A program made the translations under genes and the position numbers. Positions 30,380 to 39,895 of a DNA stretch of 64,000 bases are shown piece by piece (within the stretch, counting starts at the first letter, position 1; every line of letters begins with the position of its first letter). The stretch is from contig CAYVKL010000009.1 of NCBI GenBank assembly GCA_964452085.1, forward strand, positions 18,935 through 82,934, read 5' to 3'. A model generated the notes under the pieces. The model did no database searches. It had not been told where the DNA came from and was given only the letters and a program-made list of their open reading frames with translations. Origin of the DNA: Methanobacterium sp964452085. Its GTDB lineage: Archaea; Methanobacteriota; Methanobacteria; Methanobacteriales; Methanobacteriaceae.

Positions 30380-30994
30380 TTGATATACACTATAATAAGC
30401 ATCATAATATTAGTTTTGGTGCTTATTTTATTGCTTTTTCTTTTAATTCCCCTAAAGTTATCTTTAAATCTTAGGAAACATGGTTCTGAGATTAAAGGAA
30501 GGTTCAGTTTATTCTGGTTGGGAATACGGATTATTTCCAGGGAAATTCCTGGAGAAGAAAAAGAAGAAGAAAAAGATGAAAAAGAAGATAAGAAAAAAGA
30601 TGCTGAAAAGGATAAAAAAAGTAAATTCGACTTGGATCGCATTTTAAAAATACTTAAACTTCTTAAAGAGTCCTGGCCCCACATTCACCGCCTCATGGTA
30701 ACGGTTTTCCAATCTTTCACCCTGGAAAAATTCTCATTGAACCTGACTATGGGACTGGAAAGTCCAGCAGATACCGCCATGTTCACAGGTTATATCTGGG
30801 CCTTTACTAATCCACTTTCAGCTCTAACCCCCATCAATGTGTTAGTAATACCTGAATTTAATAGAAGGGTCTTAGATGGTGATCTTGACGTAGATGTAAA
30901 ACTGAAACTAATCCGGATCGTGGTTGAAGCCATTAAGGCATTAACCAAAAAACCAGTAAGACAACTCATTAGTGAAATGAGGAGTTTATCATAA
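30380..30994 (+). CDS. DUF2953 membrane-anchored protein
   Basis: The 204-residue protein has one N-terminal membrane helix (about residues 3-24), a beta segment, a highly charged Glu/Lys linker (about 58-83) and the DUF2953 C-terminal region (TMGLESPADTAMFTGYIWAF, VIPEFNRRVLDGDLDVDVKLK). Homologues in Firmicutes (YtfI) neighbour YtfJ/GerW. The gene begins at TTG 30380, 46 bases after the GerW stop, with GCGGGTTAG as a possible ribosome-binding site. The protein probably sits in the cytoplasmic membrane and interacts with the GerW-like protein; this is inferred from conserved gene order. Confidence 0.82.
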   Translation: MIYTIISIIILVLVLILLLFLLIPLKLSLNLRKHGSEIKGRFSLFWLGIRIISREIPGEEKEEEKDEKEDKKKDAEKDKKSKFDLDRILKILKLLKESWPHIHRLMVTVFQSFTLEKFSLNLTMGLESPADTAMFTGYIWAFTNPLSALTPINVLVIPEFNRRVLDGDLDVDVKLKLIRIVVEAIKALTKKPVRQLISEMRSLS

Positions 30995-31005
30995 GATAAA
31001 TAAAA

Positions 31006-31221
31006 ATGAAAAAAGAAGAAATCAAGGTAGGTAAATCATTTCAAATCCATGGAAGGATTTTTTACCCCTTAGTGAAGGTTTTCCAATGGAAATATAATCA
31101 GTGCGAATCCCATTCATTATCCCCCATAGCCATAGTGGTTGTTGAGGGTGACTTGAAGTATCTTCTTCCCCTGGGTGAAGTTGAAAATCCACAAGAGTTA
31201 ATGGACATGATATCTATTTAG
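31006..31221 (+). CDS. Small conserved-looking hypothetical protein (71 aa)
   Basis: I do not recognise a named family. The 71-residue protein (MKKEEIKVGKSFQIHGRIFYPLVKV…) has no membrane segment and looks like a compact beta fold, with a central hydrophobic IAIVVVEGDLKYLLPLGE. It starts 11 bases after the DUF2953 gene, so it is the likely third gene of the GerW operon. Its Cys33 and His36 are not in a metal-site context. Confidence 0.65.
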   Translation: MKKEEIKVGKSFQIHGRIFYPLVKVFQWKYNQCESHSLSPIAIVVVEGDLKYLLPLGEVENPQELMDMISI

Positions 31222-31332
31222 GCTCTTAATCATTTTAAATTGGAATTCTTTATTTTAAAAAAGAAGTTTTTCTTTGAAGAAAATGTTATATGCTTATTTT
31301 TATAAAATTATTAATGCTAATAAGATAAGTGT

Positions 31333-33819
31333 ATGGGGGATTTGTATTTGAACTTGGATTGGGGTGAACCTAAAATAAAGTATGAAACTTTCTTGATACT
31401 TGCATTAGTTGCCCTATCCTGTGTTTTAACCTACTATTTTCACTTTGTTTTAAGTACAGGAATTATATTCACCCATTTCTATTATATACCCATAATTCTT
31501 TCTGCGATCTGGTGGAAACGGAAGGCTCTGTGGGTTCCTTTTTTCCTAGCTGGTATACTTTTTTTAAGTGACTTTATTAATCCATTAAAAGCGGATCCAT
31601 GGTTAGACGACTTTTTTCGCGCCATGATATTTATCTCAGTCAGCATCATAACCGTTATTTTAAGTGAAAGAATAGAAAAGTCTAGAATAAAAATTAAAAC
31701 CAGTGAGGAAAGATTCCGCACAGTTGTTGAATCAGCTATAGATGGGATTATCACTGCTGATGTGTCTGGAAAGGTTGTTTTTGTTAATGAAAGCTTCCAG
31801 AGAATTTTTCAATATTCTGAAGATGAAATTCTTGGAAAATCAGTGAAAAAATTCATGCCAGAACGATTCAGAGAAAAATATGACACCCAGCTGGATCACT
31901 TTCAAAAAACTGGTGAACATAAACTTGTAGGTAGAACCTTTCAATCAAGGGGTCTCAGGAAGGATGATAAAGAATTCCCCTTTGAAATGTCCATAACTAC
32001 GTGGGAAGTAGAAGGAGAAATTTTTACCACATCAATTATTAGAGATATTACCGAACGTAAAAAGGCTGAAAAGACACAAGCCATACTTTCAGCAATAGTA
32101 GAAAATTCAGAGGAATCTATTATCGGTAAAGATTTAAAAGGCAAAATATTAAGCTGGAATAAGGGCGCAGAACAAACATATGGCTACAAAGCCGTGGAAG
32201 TATTGGGGAAAAATGTATCCTTAATATTCTTACACGGGTCCGATGAACTCCGCCAGATTCTCGAAATAATTAGTCGTGGGGAAAAAATAGATCATTACGA
32301 GACAAAACGGATCACCAAGGATGGGGAAATCATTGAAATATCTCTGACAGTTTCCCCTATAAGGGATAGTAATGGGAAAATAGTTGGTGCATCTTCCATA
32401 GCCCGAGATATTTCTAAGGAAAAGAAAGCTGAAAAGGCTTTAACCGAAAGTGAGGCGCAATTAAGTTTAGTAACAGCCAATATGGCAGATATAATCTGTC
32501 AGGCTAGTACTGATGGTAGTTATATTTACGTCAGTCCTTCGGTTAAATCAGTTCTTGGTTATGAACCAATGGAAATGATTGGTCGGTCCATGTTTGATTT
32601 TATACACCCCGAAGATAGGGAAAATGTTACATCATGCATGCAGGATGCTGTTGGCAAATGCATGACCCAATCAGCTCAGTACCGTTACATAAGGGCCGAT
32701 GGCACGTATGTGTGGCTTGGAACCATGGGAACTCCCCTTTTTAATAAGGATGGAAATGTAACTGGATTTGTCTGCAACAGCCGTGATATTACTCAGCAGA
32801 AAAATGCAGAAGATGCTCTCATAGAGAGTGAAGAGAAGTACAGAACCCTTATTGAATCTGCTAAGGATCCTATTACTGTGGTTGATGAGAATGGTATAAT
32901 ATATCTTGTAAATAAGGCAGGTGCTCATAATTTAAACATGGAACCTCCTGATCTTTTGGGAAGTTCAATTTGGGATATTTTCCCTGAAAGTGCAGAAAGA
33001 CAGATAGAATTAATTAAAAAGGTATATAGCACAGGTGAAGTGTTAGAAGTTGAAATGCCAGTATCATATGATAATGTGGTAAAATGGTATAGTACAAGCT
33101 TCCAACCTTTATGGGGGCCTCAAAACAAGGTGCAAAATGTACAGATAATTGCCAGGGATATAACTGACATTAAAGAAACCCAAATTAAACTGGAACAGGC
33201 CCTTAAAGACAAGGATATGCTGATGAAGGAGATATATCACAGGGTAAAGAACAACTTAATGGTGATTTCCAGTCTTTTAAATCTTCAGTCACGTTTTATT
33301 AAAGATGAAGAAGCTAAAGGAATATTTAAGGAAAGCCAGGATCGTGCTCATTCCATGGCACTTATACACGAAAGATTATACCGATCCACAGATCTTAAAA
33401 ACATGGACTTCGGAGATTATATCCGTACCCTCGCCATGGATCTCTTCAGAACCTATGTCTCAGACCCCTCCCGGATAAAATTGGAAATGGAAGTGGAAGA
33501 TATCATGATAGACATTAACACTGCTATCCCATTAGGACTCATTGTCAATGAATTACTATCTAACTCCATGAAACACGCCTTCCCTGGAGATAATAGTGGT
33601 GTGATCAAAGTTAAATTCAATAAAAAAGATGATAATTGTATTTTAGAGGTAAGTGATACAGGTGTGGGGTTCCCCACAGACCTTCAACTGGATAAAACAG
33701 ATTCTTTAGGTCTGCAATTGGTTAATAATCTTACAGGCCAAATTAATGGCGAATTGGAACTTGAAAGAAGTCCTGGAACCACATTTCGCATAACATTTAA
33801 AGAAAAAAAAGTTGTTTAA
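31333..33819 (+). CDS. Membrane-bound sensor histidine kinase with four PAS domains (HisKA_2 type)
   Basis: The 828-residue protein has about four N-terminal membrane helices (residues 15-110), then four PAS domains (about 125-235, 245-365, 375-490, 500-610), then a HisKA_2 phosphoacceptor (EIYHRVKNNLMVISSLLNLQS, His about residue 639) and a HATPase_c domain (GLIVNELLSNSMKHAFP; DTGVGFP; SLGLQLV). It should autophosphorylate in response to a signal sensed by the PAS array and pass phosphate to a response regulator. No regulator adjoins it; the REC-REC-glycosyltransferase at 48-50 kb is a possible partner, which is a guess. ATG 31333 is chosen; no clear SD. Confidence 0.92.
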   Translation: MGDLYLNLDWGEPKIKYETFLILALVALSCVLTYYFHFVLSTGIIFTHFYYIPIILSAIWWKRKALWVPFFLAGILFLSDFINPLKADPWLDDFFRAMIFISVSIITVILSERIEKSRIKIKTSEERFRTVVESAIDGIITADVSGKVVFVNESFQRIFQYSEDEILGKSVKKFMPERFREKYDTQLDHFQKTGEHKLVGRTFQSRGLRKDDKEFPFEMSITTWEVEGEIFTTSIIRDITERKKAEKTQAILSAIVENSEESIIGKDLKGKILSWNKGAEQTYGYKAVEVLGKNVSLIFLHGSDELRQILEIISRGEKIDHYETKRITKDGEIIEISLTVSPIRDSNGKIVGASSIARDISKEKKAEKALTESEAQLSLVTANMADIICQASTDGSYIYVSPSVKSVLGYEPMEMIGRSMFDFIHPEDRENVTSCMQDAVGKCMTQSAQYRYIRADGTYVWLGTMGTPLFNKDGNVTGFVCNSRDITQQKNAEDALIESEEKYRTLIESAKDPITVVDENGIIYLVNKAGAHNLNMEPPDLLGSSIWDIFPESAERQIELIKKVYSTGEVLEVEMPVSYDNVVKWYSTSFQPLWGPQNKVQNVQIIARDITDIKETQIKLEQALKDKDMLMKEIYHRVKNNLMVISSLLNLQSRFIKDEEAKGIFKESQDRAHSMALIHERLYRSTDLKNMDFGDYIRTLAMDLFRTYVSDPSRIKLEMEVEDIMIDINTAIPLGLIVNELLSNSMKHAFPGDNSGVIKVKFNKKDDNCILEVSDTGVGFPTDLQLDKTDSLGLQLVNNLTGQINGELELERSPGTTFRITFKEKKVV

Positions 33820-33880
33820 ATTTATATTATTTTAAATGTTTCTTTTTGGTTAGATTATTAAAAAAAGAAGGATTTAATAT

Positions 33881-34372
33881 TTAATCAATTTTCATGAAAT
33901 CCTTTTTTAAAGCTCCGCAGATGGGGCACACATCAGGTGCTTCGTTCTCCACAGTGTTACCACAGTGTCCGCAGACATAATAATCTACTTCCTCATTATT
34001 GCCCAATGCTTTCAGAGCTTTTTTGTAGAGATCGGCATGGATTTCTTCCACTTGATTGGCCACGTCAAAGGTCCACACTGCATTTTCATTGCCTTCCTTT
34101 TCAGCTTCTTTAATAAAGTCCGGGTACATTTCCTCAAACTCTTCTTCTTCTCCGGAAATAGCTGCCTTAAGGTTCTCCTCAGTGCTTCCAATGCCACCCA
34201 TAACCATTAAATGGTTGTGTGCGTGAACTGTTTCAGCTTCTGCAGCTGCCCTCAATAGTTTGGCAACTTGAGCGTATCCTTCTTCATCAGCTTTCTTTGC
34301 AAAAGCTAGATATTTACGGTTAGCCTGAGATTCACCTGCAAATGCTTCTTTCAAATTATCCATGGTACTCAT
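33881..34372 (-). CDS. rbr: Rubrerythrin
   Basis: The 163-residue protein has a ferritin-like di-iron four-helix bundle (GESQANRKYLAFAKKA; AAEAETVHAHNHL; ANQVEEIHADLYKKAL) and a C-terminal rubredoxin site (CGHCG and CPICG). Rubrerythrins reduce hydrogen peroxide and are standard oxidative-stress enzymes in anaerobes. ATG 34372 follows GAGGT; a TATA box (TTATATAA on the minus strand, 34431-34440) lies 59-68 bases upstream of it. Single gene. Confidence 0.96.
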   Translation of the reverse strand: MSTMDNLKEAFAGESQANRKYLAFAKKADEEGYAQVAKLLRAAAEAETVHAHNHLMVMGGIGSTEENLKAAISGEEEEFEEMYPDFIKEAEKEGNENAVWTFDVANQVEEIHADLYKKALKALGNNEEVDYYVCGHCGNTVENEAPDVCPICGALKKDFMKID

Positions 34373-34430
34373 AATTTTTTACCTCTTTAAATTTAAACAA
34401 TTGAATACACATCAATCTTTTCTTTATGTG

Positions 34431-34440
34431 TTATATAATA
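34431..34440 (-). promoter_or_regulatory. TATA box of rubrerythrin gene
   Basis: TATTATATAA on the minus strand predicts transcription start near 34405-34410 and a leader of about 35 bases that contains the GAGGT ribosome-binding site. Confidence 0.5.
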
Positions 34441-34623
34441 ATTCCATGCTTTTAAATAAATTTCCAACACCTCACCATCATCCCTCTTATCAAAATAGTT
34501 AGATTTTTGATTGATGATAAGAATCATGATATTCAATGACTCAGTTGAAGATCTCACAGGATAGTGATTGGAGAAAAAACGAATATCATCCTAAAAAATA
34601 AGAAAAATAAGAAATAAAAAAAT

Positions 34624-34888
<265 letters not shown>

Positions 34889-34983
34889 ACATGATGGGCC
34901 ATGCTACTTAACTTACACACTCACCAACTGTGATCATCAATCTACCAAAACTTTTAAGGTTACAAACACCAATAGGAATTGTC

Positions 34984-36099
34984 ATGTATAAGAGTCCGGA
35001 CATTGAACCCACCATAGAAGAGATACTAAATAAGGCAGTAGATAGTACTATTTCATCTGAAGACGCATTAAAATTAATGAGTACTACTGGATCTGAGTTA
35101 CAGGCTTTAATTCAGGCAGCAGACATACGCAGGCAGGAATTGGTGGGTGATGAAGTTACTTATATTCAAAACTGGAACATCAACTTCACAGACATATGCA
35201 CTGGAACCTGTGGGTTTTGTGCATTCCGAAAAGACCCCCATGAAGACGGAGCATACTTTCTCAGTATAGATGAGATAGTAAGAAGGGCAAAAAAAGCCTG
35301 GGATGATGGTGCCATTGAAGTCTGCATACAGGGGGGCCTTCATCCTGATGTTGATGCCTACTTTTATGAGAAAATACTTAATTCTGTAAAAAAGGAAATC
35401 CCGGATATACATATTCACGCTTTTTCCCCAATGGAAATCTTCTATGGAGCCTCACAATCTGGATTAACTTTAAAGGAAACTTTGAAGATGTTAAAAGATG
35501 CTGGCTTAGGTTCCATGCCGGGAACGGCTGCTGAAATCTTGAATGATGATGTTAGGAAGATTATTTGCCCGGGTAAACTAACCACAGATGAGTGGGTTCG
35601 GGTTATTGAAACTGCGCACCAGATCGGGGTGCCAACCACTTGTACTATGATGTATGGGCATGTGGAAACTGTAGAGCACCGGGTGGAACACCTGGAAATC
35701 CTTAGAAACATCCAGAAAAAAACTGGGGGATTCACAGAATTCGTACCACTCACTTTCATGTACCAGAATGCACCCATCTATAGGCAGGGTCTCTCCAGTC
35801 CCGGAACTACTGGAACAGAAGACTTAAAGTTATATGCAGTGAGCAGGTTAATGTTTGGAGATTTACTCAAAAACATCCAGGTATCATGGGTGAAATTGGG
35901 ATTCAAATTCGCCCAAGTATGTTTAACTGCAGGATGCAATGATCTGGGAGGAACACTGGGAGAAGAGAACATTTCGCGATCTGCAGGGGCGCAGCATGGT
36001 GTATACACACCACCAGAACACCTTCAATATATCATTAAGGATTTGGGAAGGGTTCCTGCTGAAAGGGACACTCTTTATAAAAACATAAAACCTTTATAA
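34984..36099 (+). CDS. cofH: FO synthase subunit 2 (5-amino-6-ribitylaminouracil-tyrosine 4-hydroxyphenyl transferase)
   Basis: CofH joins the hydroxybenzyl part of tyrosine to 5-amino-6-ribitylaminouracil by radical SAM chemistry; CofG then closes the FO ring, the chromophore of coenzyme F420. The protein (371 residues from ATG 34984) has the cluster motif Cys72-X3-Cys76-X2-Cys79 (ICTGTCGFCAF), EVCIQGGLHPD, HIHAFSPMEI and GAQHGVYTPPEHL. An upstream GTG at 34930 would add 18 residues, but AGGA seven bases before the ATG and the family start favour 34984. CofG is not in the window. Confidence 0.93.
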   Translation: MYKSPDIEPTIEEILNKAVDSTISSEDALKLMSTTGSELQALIQAADIRRQELVGDEVTYIQNWNINFTDICTGTCGFCAFRKDPHEDGAYFLSIDEIVRRAKKAWDDGAIEVCIQGGLHPDVDAYFYEKILNSVKKEIPDIHIHAFSPMEIFYGASQSGLTLKETLKMLKDAGLGSMPGTAAEILNDDVRKIICPGKLTTDEWVRVIETAHQIGVPTTCTMMYGHVETVEHRVEHLEILRNIQKKTGGFTEFVPLTFMYQNAPIYRQGLSSPGTTGTEDLKLYAVSRLMFGDLLKNIQVSWVKLGFKFAQVCLTAGCNDLGGTLGEENISRSAGAQHGVYTPPEHLQYIIKDLGRVPAERDTLYKNIKPL

Positions 36100-36157
36100 C
36101 TCATCATAAATTTACTATCAATTTTTTTTAAGGTTATAGGGGGTTTGGGGGGATAAA

Positions 36158-36433
36158 ATGGATTCAGAAATGGAATTAATTTCAAAAAACGGCATTTTAA
36201 GATTTGATGGGACAATTTTAGAGATATTCGGTTTTAACAAACCTGAATCACAACGTATCCATGTTTATCATCTTAAAAAAATGGAAAAAAAGATGAATGG
36301 AACCAAAATATTATTGATTATTTCATATGAATACGGTAATAGGCCTGTTTTTCTGAACTCTGAAGAAGATGAAGGTCATTTAGACGAATTTATTGCTGTT
36401 GTTGAAACTAAAATGCCCAATTTAGAATATTAG
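36158..36433 (+). CDS. Small protein, first of a paralogous pair (PH-like?)
   Basis: I do not recognise a named family. The 91-residue protein shares the pattern G-x-L-x-F-D-G-x-x-x-E-I-F-G-F, then R-I-H-x-x-x-L, and a C-terminal acidic helix with the protein encoded 15 bases downstream. The order of short strands followed by one helix resembles small bacterial PH-like domains, but this is a fold guess. GGGGGGATAAA gives a good ribosome-binding site. Confidence 0.65.
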   Translation: MDSEMELISKNGILRFDGTILEIFGFNKPESQRIHVYHLKKMEKKMNGTKILLIISYEYGNRPVFLNSEEDEGHLDEFIAVVETKMPNLEY

Positions 36434-36448
36434 GGGGGGAAAATTAAT

Positions 36449-36736
36449 ATGATAGAAGTTAAAGGGATGAATAAAGACGAACATGGTGTTTTAACCTTTG
36501 ATGGTAATGTTATAGAGATTTTTGGATTTGGAACCCGACAAGTCGAAAAGGTGATTCCATCTCGACGAATACATATAGATCAGTTAATGGGATTAGTTAA
36601 AGAAGGAGATGGATATGGCATTGCCTATGAGGGAGGAGTGGTGTACGTACATTTCACTGAAGGTGGTGAAAATCTGGAAGAATTTATTGAATCCCTGGTA
36701 TCTGCCTCACCTAACCCTGATCTTGTAGTGAAGTAA
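36449..36736 (+). CDS. Small protein, second of a paralogous pair (PH-like?)
   Basis: This 95-residue protein (GVLTFDGNVIEIFGFG… SRRIHIDQLMGLV… ENLEEFIESLV) is a diverged copy of the upstream 91-residue protein and shares an operon with it. GGGGGGAAAATTAAT precedes the ATG. Soluble, no membrane segment or metal site. Tandem paralogs of this size often form heterodimers; nothing in the context points to a pathway. Confidence 0.65.
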   Translation: MIEVKGMNKDEHGVLTFDGNVIEIFGFGTRQVEKVIPSRRIHIDQLMGLVKEGDGYGIAYEGGVVYVHFTEGGENLEEFIESLVSASPNPDLVVK

Positions 36737-36748
36737 ATATTATACAGA

Positions 36749-37105
36749 TTATAACTTCCTAATAACCACCCAATCACCCTCCTCAACACTCCCCATAACC
36801 TCCAAACCTTCAATCACCCGTCCAATGTGGTTCACATCAGAGGCGGGTTGGGAATCTCCGAAGAATATGCAGAATGCTTTTCCGGGTGGCCAGTATGATA
36901 TATCCCCTTTATCTGAAGAAGGTGATGGGTTTTCATAATCCTCTTTCAGGGGTATGGGGAAGAAAATTTCTTCCTGCCACAGTTGGGCTTCACCTTCCAT
37001 GGGAAGGTTTTCATAGAATAATTGGGCAGTTTTGGGGTTTCGGTCATCTAAAATAACTTTAAGTTTCCCTTTCTTCTGTATTTCAATCTCTAATTCCATT
37101 GACAT
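36749..37105 (-). CDS. Cyclophilin-like family protein (DUF369, TM1367 type)
   Basis: The 118-residue protein follows the cyclophilin-like beta-barrel family PF04126: NPKTAQLFYENLPMEGEAQLWQEEIFFPIPL, KGDISYWPPGKAFCIFFGDSQPAS and a closing VNHIGRVIEGLEVMGSVEEGD. The structure of TM1367 shows a cyclophilin fold without the classic active-site residues; function is unknown. ATG 37105 follows AGGGGGAA. Convergent with the small paralog pair and probably monocistronic. Confidence 0.82.
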   Translation of the reverse strand: MSMELEIEIQKKGKLKVILDDRNPKTAQLFYENLPMEGEAQLWQEEIFFPIPLKEDYENPSPSSDKGDISYWPPGKAFCIFFGDSQPASDVNHIGRVIEGLEVMGSVEEGDWVVIRKL

Positions 37106-37159
37106 AGCCTGATTCCCCCTTTAATTAATTTCCCATAGTCATTAAATTTATTTCATTGG

Positions 37160-37852
37160 TTAAAGAATGGAGTCATCGATATTCTCACCTTGTTTTAAAA
37201 GGTCCTCCATTATCTGCACTCCAGTGGATGTGCCTATTTTACTGGCCCCGGCATCAATCATGGCTATGGCTGTTTCCAAATCTCTTATACCGCCTGCAGC
37301 TTTAACCCCCATCTCCAACCCCACAGTCTCACGCATGAGCTGAACATCTTCCACTGTGGCTCCATCTACTCCAAATCCCGTGGATGTTTTTACGTAGTGG
37401 GCTCCGGCCGTTCTGGCCAGTTGACAGGCGGTTATTTTCTCTTCCATGGTTAGTAGGGCAGTTTCAAGAATGACTTTAACTACTCGCCCTCGGGCTGCTC
37501 CCACCACTCTGGCGATGTCTGCCTGCACCAAGGATAAATGCCCTGATTTGAGGGCGCCTATGTTAATTACCATATCCAGTTCTGATGCGCCATTTTCCAC
37601 GGCTTCTTCTGCTTCGAAGGCCTTTGCATGAGGTGTTTGCACTCCAAAGGGAAATCCAATAACCACACAAACCTCTGTATCTGAGTTTTCCAGAAGTTCT
37701 CTTGCCAAAGCCGTATTAGTAGGTGTTACACATACACAACTGAAATCATAGTCATCCGCCTCCTGACAGAGAATTTGGATGTCCTTTTCAGTTGCATCCC
37801 TCTGCACATTGGTATGATCAATCATTCCTGCCAGTTCTTCAATGGATATCAT
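37160..37852 (-). CDS. deoC: Deoxyribose-phosphate aldolase
   Basis: DeoC cleaves 2-deoxyribose 5-phosphate to glyceraldehyde 3-phosphate and acetaldehyde. The 230-residue TIM barrel has IDHTNVQRDAT, CVTPTNTALA, GFPFGVQTPHAKAFEAEEAV, ASELDMVINIGALKSG, the Schiff-base lysine in HYVKTSTGFG and VKAAGGIRD. GGAGGGATTTATTG precedes ATG 37852; the upstream TTG is less likely. In methanogens DeoC probably works in nucleoside salvage or pentose supply. Confidence 0.95.
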   Translation of the reverse strand: MISIEELAGMIDHTNVQRDATEKDIQILCQEADDYDFSCVCVTPTNTALARELLENSDTEVCVVIGFPFGVQTPHAKAFEAEEAVENGASELDMVINIGALKSGHLSLVQADIARVVGAARGRVVKVILETALLTMEEKITACQLARTAGAHYVKTSTGFGVDGATVEDVQLMRETVGLEMGVKAAGGIRDLETAIAMIDAGASKIGTSTGVQIMEDLLKQGENIDDSIL

Positions 37853-37986
37853 CAATAAATCCCTCCAAATACCCTTTTTTTTTATAATTAGAATTTTTAT
37901 TCCAATTTAGTTAAATTCCATGTTTTCAAATTCAATGATTAATAACCTTTATATGGTTTAAAATTTGATTTAAACTCATTATATTC

Positions 37987-39648
37987 TTAAACTAACTTTT
38001 TAGCCATGTAAGGTCCTTTTCGCTCATATCCAAACTTACGGTAATAGTTACGAACTCCAATTCCGCTGGTGATAAGTATTTCCTTTTTATCATACTCTTC
38101 AGCACTGATAATTTCTGCTTTTTTAATTAATTCTTCACCATAACCCTTGTGCTGCCCTAATTCATCTGCCCGTTCACCCAGTGGCATCATGGGGCCGTAA
38201 ACATGCAATTCCCTAATAATAGCAGTATTCTGATTTACCTCTGGCCTATGAGCACTTTCTGATGGCATGCGTAACCTTAAAAAGCCAAGAAGAACGTTGG
38301 ATTTAATATCTTCCATGGAAAGGAAGATTTCTTCACCATTACTGGCATAATAGTGTTCCATTAGAAGTTCAACATTTTCTTGCTGGGTGTATGTTCCATG
38401 AGAGGCCTGATGTCCTACTTCACGGCAACGGATGCACTGACACTGCACACCTTCTTCTTTCAGTCGTTTATAAACCAGTTCACCCAGATTTGACTTTTGA
38501 ACTCCAGCTTCAATGAGTTGCGAAGGAATATCCCTCTGGATACGCATGGTCCGAACCCATTTGGGCAGAATCTTCTTCACATTTGCAATAAGGTCTATTG
38601 CCTCTTCAGTAGAATAAGGTTTATAATCTCCTTTTTCCCATAATTCATGGAGTTTAGACCCTTTAGTCACCAGACAGGGGTAGATCTTCAACATATCTGG
38701 CTTGAAACGTTCATCAGAAAATATACGTTTAAACATCCTCAAATCCCTTTCTGGATCCGAAAAAAGACCGGGCATCATATGCATGGCTACTTTAATTCCC
38801 GAGTCCTTTAAAACACGGGTGGCTCTAACAGTGTCCTCCACCCTGTGCCCCCGCTGCACTCGGTGATAAATGAAGTTATAAATTGTCTGCACACCCAGTT
38901 CAACCCGGGTAACACCCATGTTGATCATACGATCCACGTCCTCTTTCTTAGAGTAATCAGGCCGAGTTTCAAAGGTCATTCCCACACAACGGATGTTTGA
39001 AGTTTCATTAGCTTTTTGAACATCTTCCAAGTACTGGAATTCGTTTAAAAGAGTTAATTCTTTTAAAGGTGTCAATTCTTTTAAAGCAACATGATTATTA
39101 TCAGGATCAATGTTTATTGATGATTCCTTAACTCCAAAATCATTCATTGCTTGGAGGCACTGGGTGATAAACCATTCTTGGAAGCACAAAAACCGTGAAG
39201 GGAAAGTACCACCCATAATTATTAGTTCTATTTTATCCAGTGGATGGCCTATGCTTTTCAACTGAAGCAAACGGTTGTAAACCTGACTGTAAGGGTCGAA
39301 ATCATACATTCTTGCCCTTAAAGCTGCAGGTTCTTCCCCAGTATAACTTGGAGGGGCTAAGGTGCTTTCAGGGCAGTAAAGACATCTTCCATGGGGACAT
39401 TTATGTGGTGGGCACATTACTGCTACAACAGCAACCCCCGAGATTGTCCTGGTAGGTTTTTTCTTTAAAATAGGGATAATTAATTCTTTCTCATAATCCC
39501 TAGCATATTGGAGAATTTCTGAATTTTTGGGAAACCTGTTGAGATTGTATGTACGGCAAACCTTAAATTTGGCTTTTTCCAAGTCCTTTCTGGTTTTTAT
39601 ATTCCCATCCAGAATATCTGCTATGATGGATCTTCCTGCTTCTTCCAT
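37987..39648 (-). CDS. elp3: Elp3: tRNA U34 carboxymethyl transferase (radical SAM + GNAT)
   Basis: Archaeal Elp3 alone makes the cm5 side chain at tRNA wobble uridine from acetyl-CoA. The 553-residue protein has the radical SAM cluster region MCPPHKCPHGRCLYCPES (Cys79, 84, 89, 92), YNRLLQL and GGTFPS in the first half, RVELGVQTIY in the core, and a C-terminal GNAT acetyl-CoA domain (about 395-553: RELHVYGPMMPLGERA, QHKGYGEELIKKAE). TTGGAGAATAATA precedes the ATG. Around residues 190-206 an 18-bp repeat encodes LKELTP/LKELTL/LNEFQY, an in-frame expansion inside the catalytic half. Confidence 0.95.
   Translation of the reverse strand: MEEAGRSIIADILDGNIKTRKDLEKAKFKVCRTYNLNRFPKNSEILQYARDYEKELIIPILKKKPTRTISGVAVVAVMCPPHKCPHGRCLYCPESTLAPPSYTGEEPAALRARMYDFDPYSQVYNRLLQLKSIGHPLDKIELIIMGGTFPSRFLCFQEWFITQCLQAMNDFGVKESSINIDPDNNHVALKELTPLKELTLLNEFQYLEDVQKANETSNIRCVGMTFETRPDYSKKEDVDRMINMGVTRVELGVQTIYNFIYHRVQRGHRVEDTVRATRVLKDSGIKVAMHMMPGLFSDPERDLRMFKRIFSDERFKPDMLKIYPCLVTKGSKLHELWEKGDYKPYSTEEAIDLIANVKKILPKWVRTMRIQRDIPSQLIEAGVQKSNLGELVYKRLKEEGVQCQCIRCREVGHQASHGTYTQQENVELLMEHYYASNGEEIFLSMEDIKSNVLLGFLRLRMPSESAHRPEVNQNTAIIRELHVYGPMMPLGERADELGQHKGYGEELIKKAEIISAEEYDKKEILITSGIGVRNYYRKFGYERKGPYMAKKLV
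39031..39084 (-). repeat. In-frame 18-bp tandem repeat inside elp3
   Basis: Three consecutive 18-base units (39031-39048, 39049-39066, 39067-39084) encode LNEFQY, LKELTL and LKELTP on the minus strand. The two inner units differ at only a few bases, which suggests a recent slippage event. Confidence 0.75.
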
Positions 39649-39856
39649 TATTATTCTCCAAGAATCGTATTTCTATTAACATATTGTTTTAGTGATTATT
39701 AATTTATTTCCAACAGTCATTCCTGATTTTTAAAAAAGATGCTAATGAGATTATAATAAAAATATTTAATTTAAAAGGATTATTTAAATATTTAAATCAT
39801 TTAATAAATATTAGGATAATAAGAAGGATATAATGGCCTTTAAAATTGGACAAAAA

Positions 39857-39864
39857 TTATATAC
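39857..39864 (+). promoter_or_regulatory. TATA box of the PRC-barrel gene
   Basis: TTATATAC 32-39 bases before ATG 39896 is a good TATA box; a second TATATAT lies nearer (about 39880) and may be coincidental. Confidence 0.45.
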
Positions 39865-39895
39865 ATAAAAGAACAGATTATATATTGGTGTTAAA

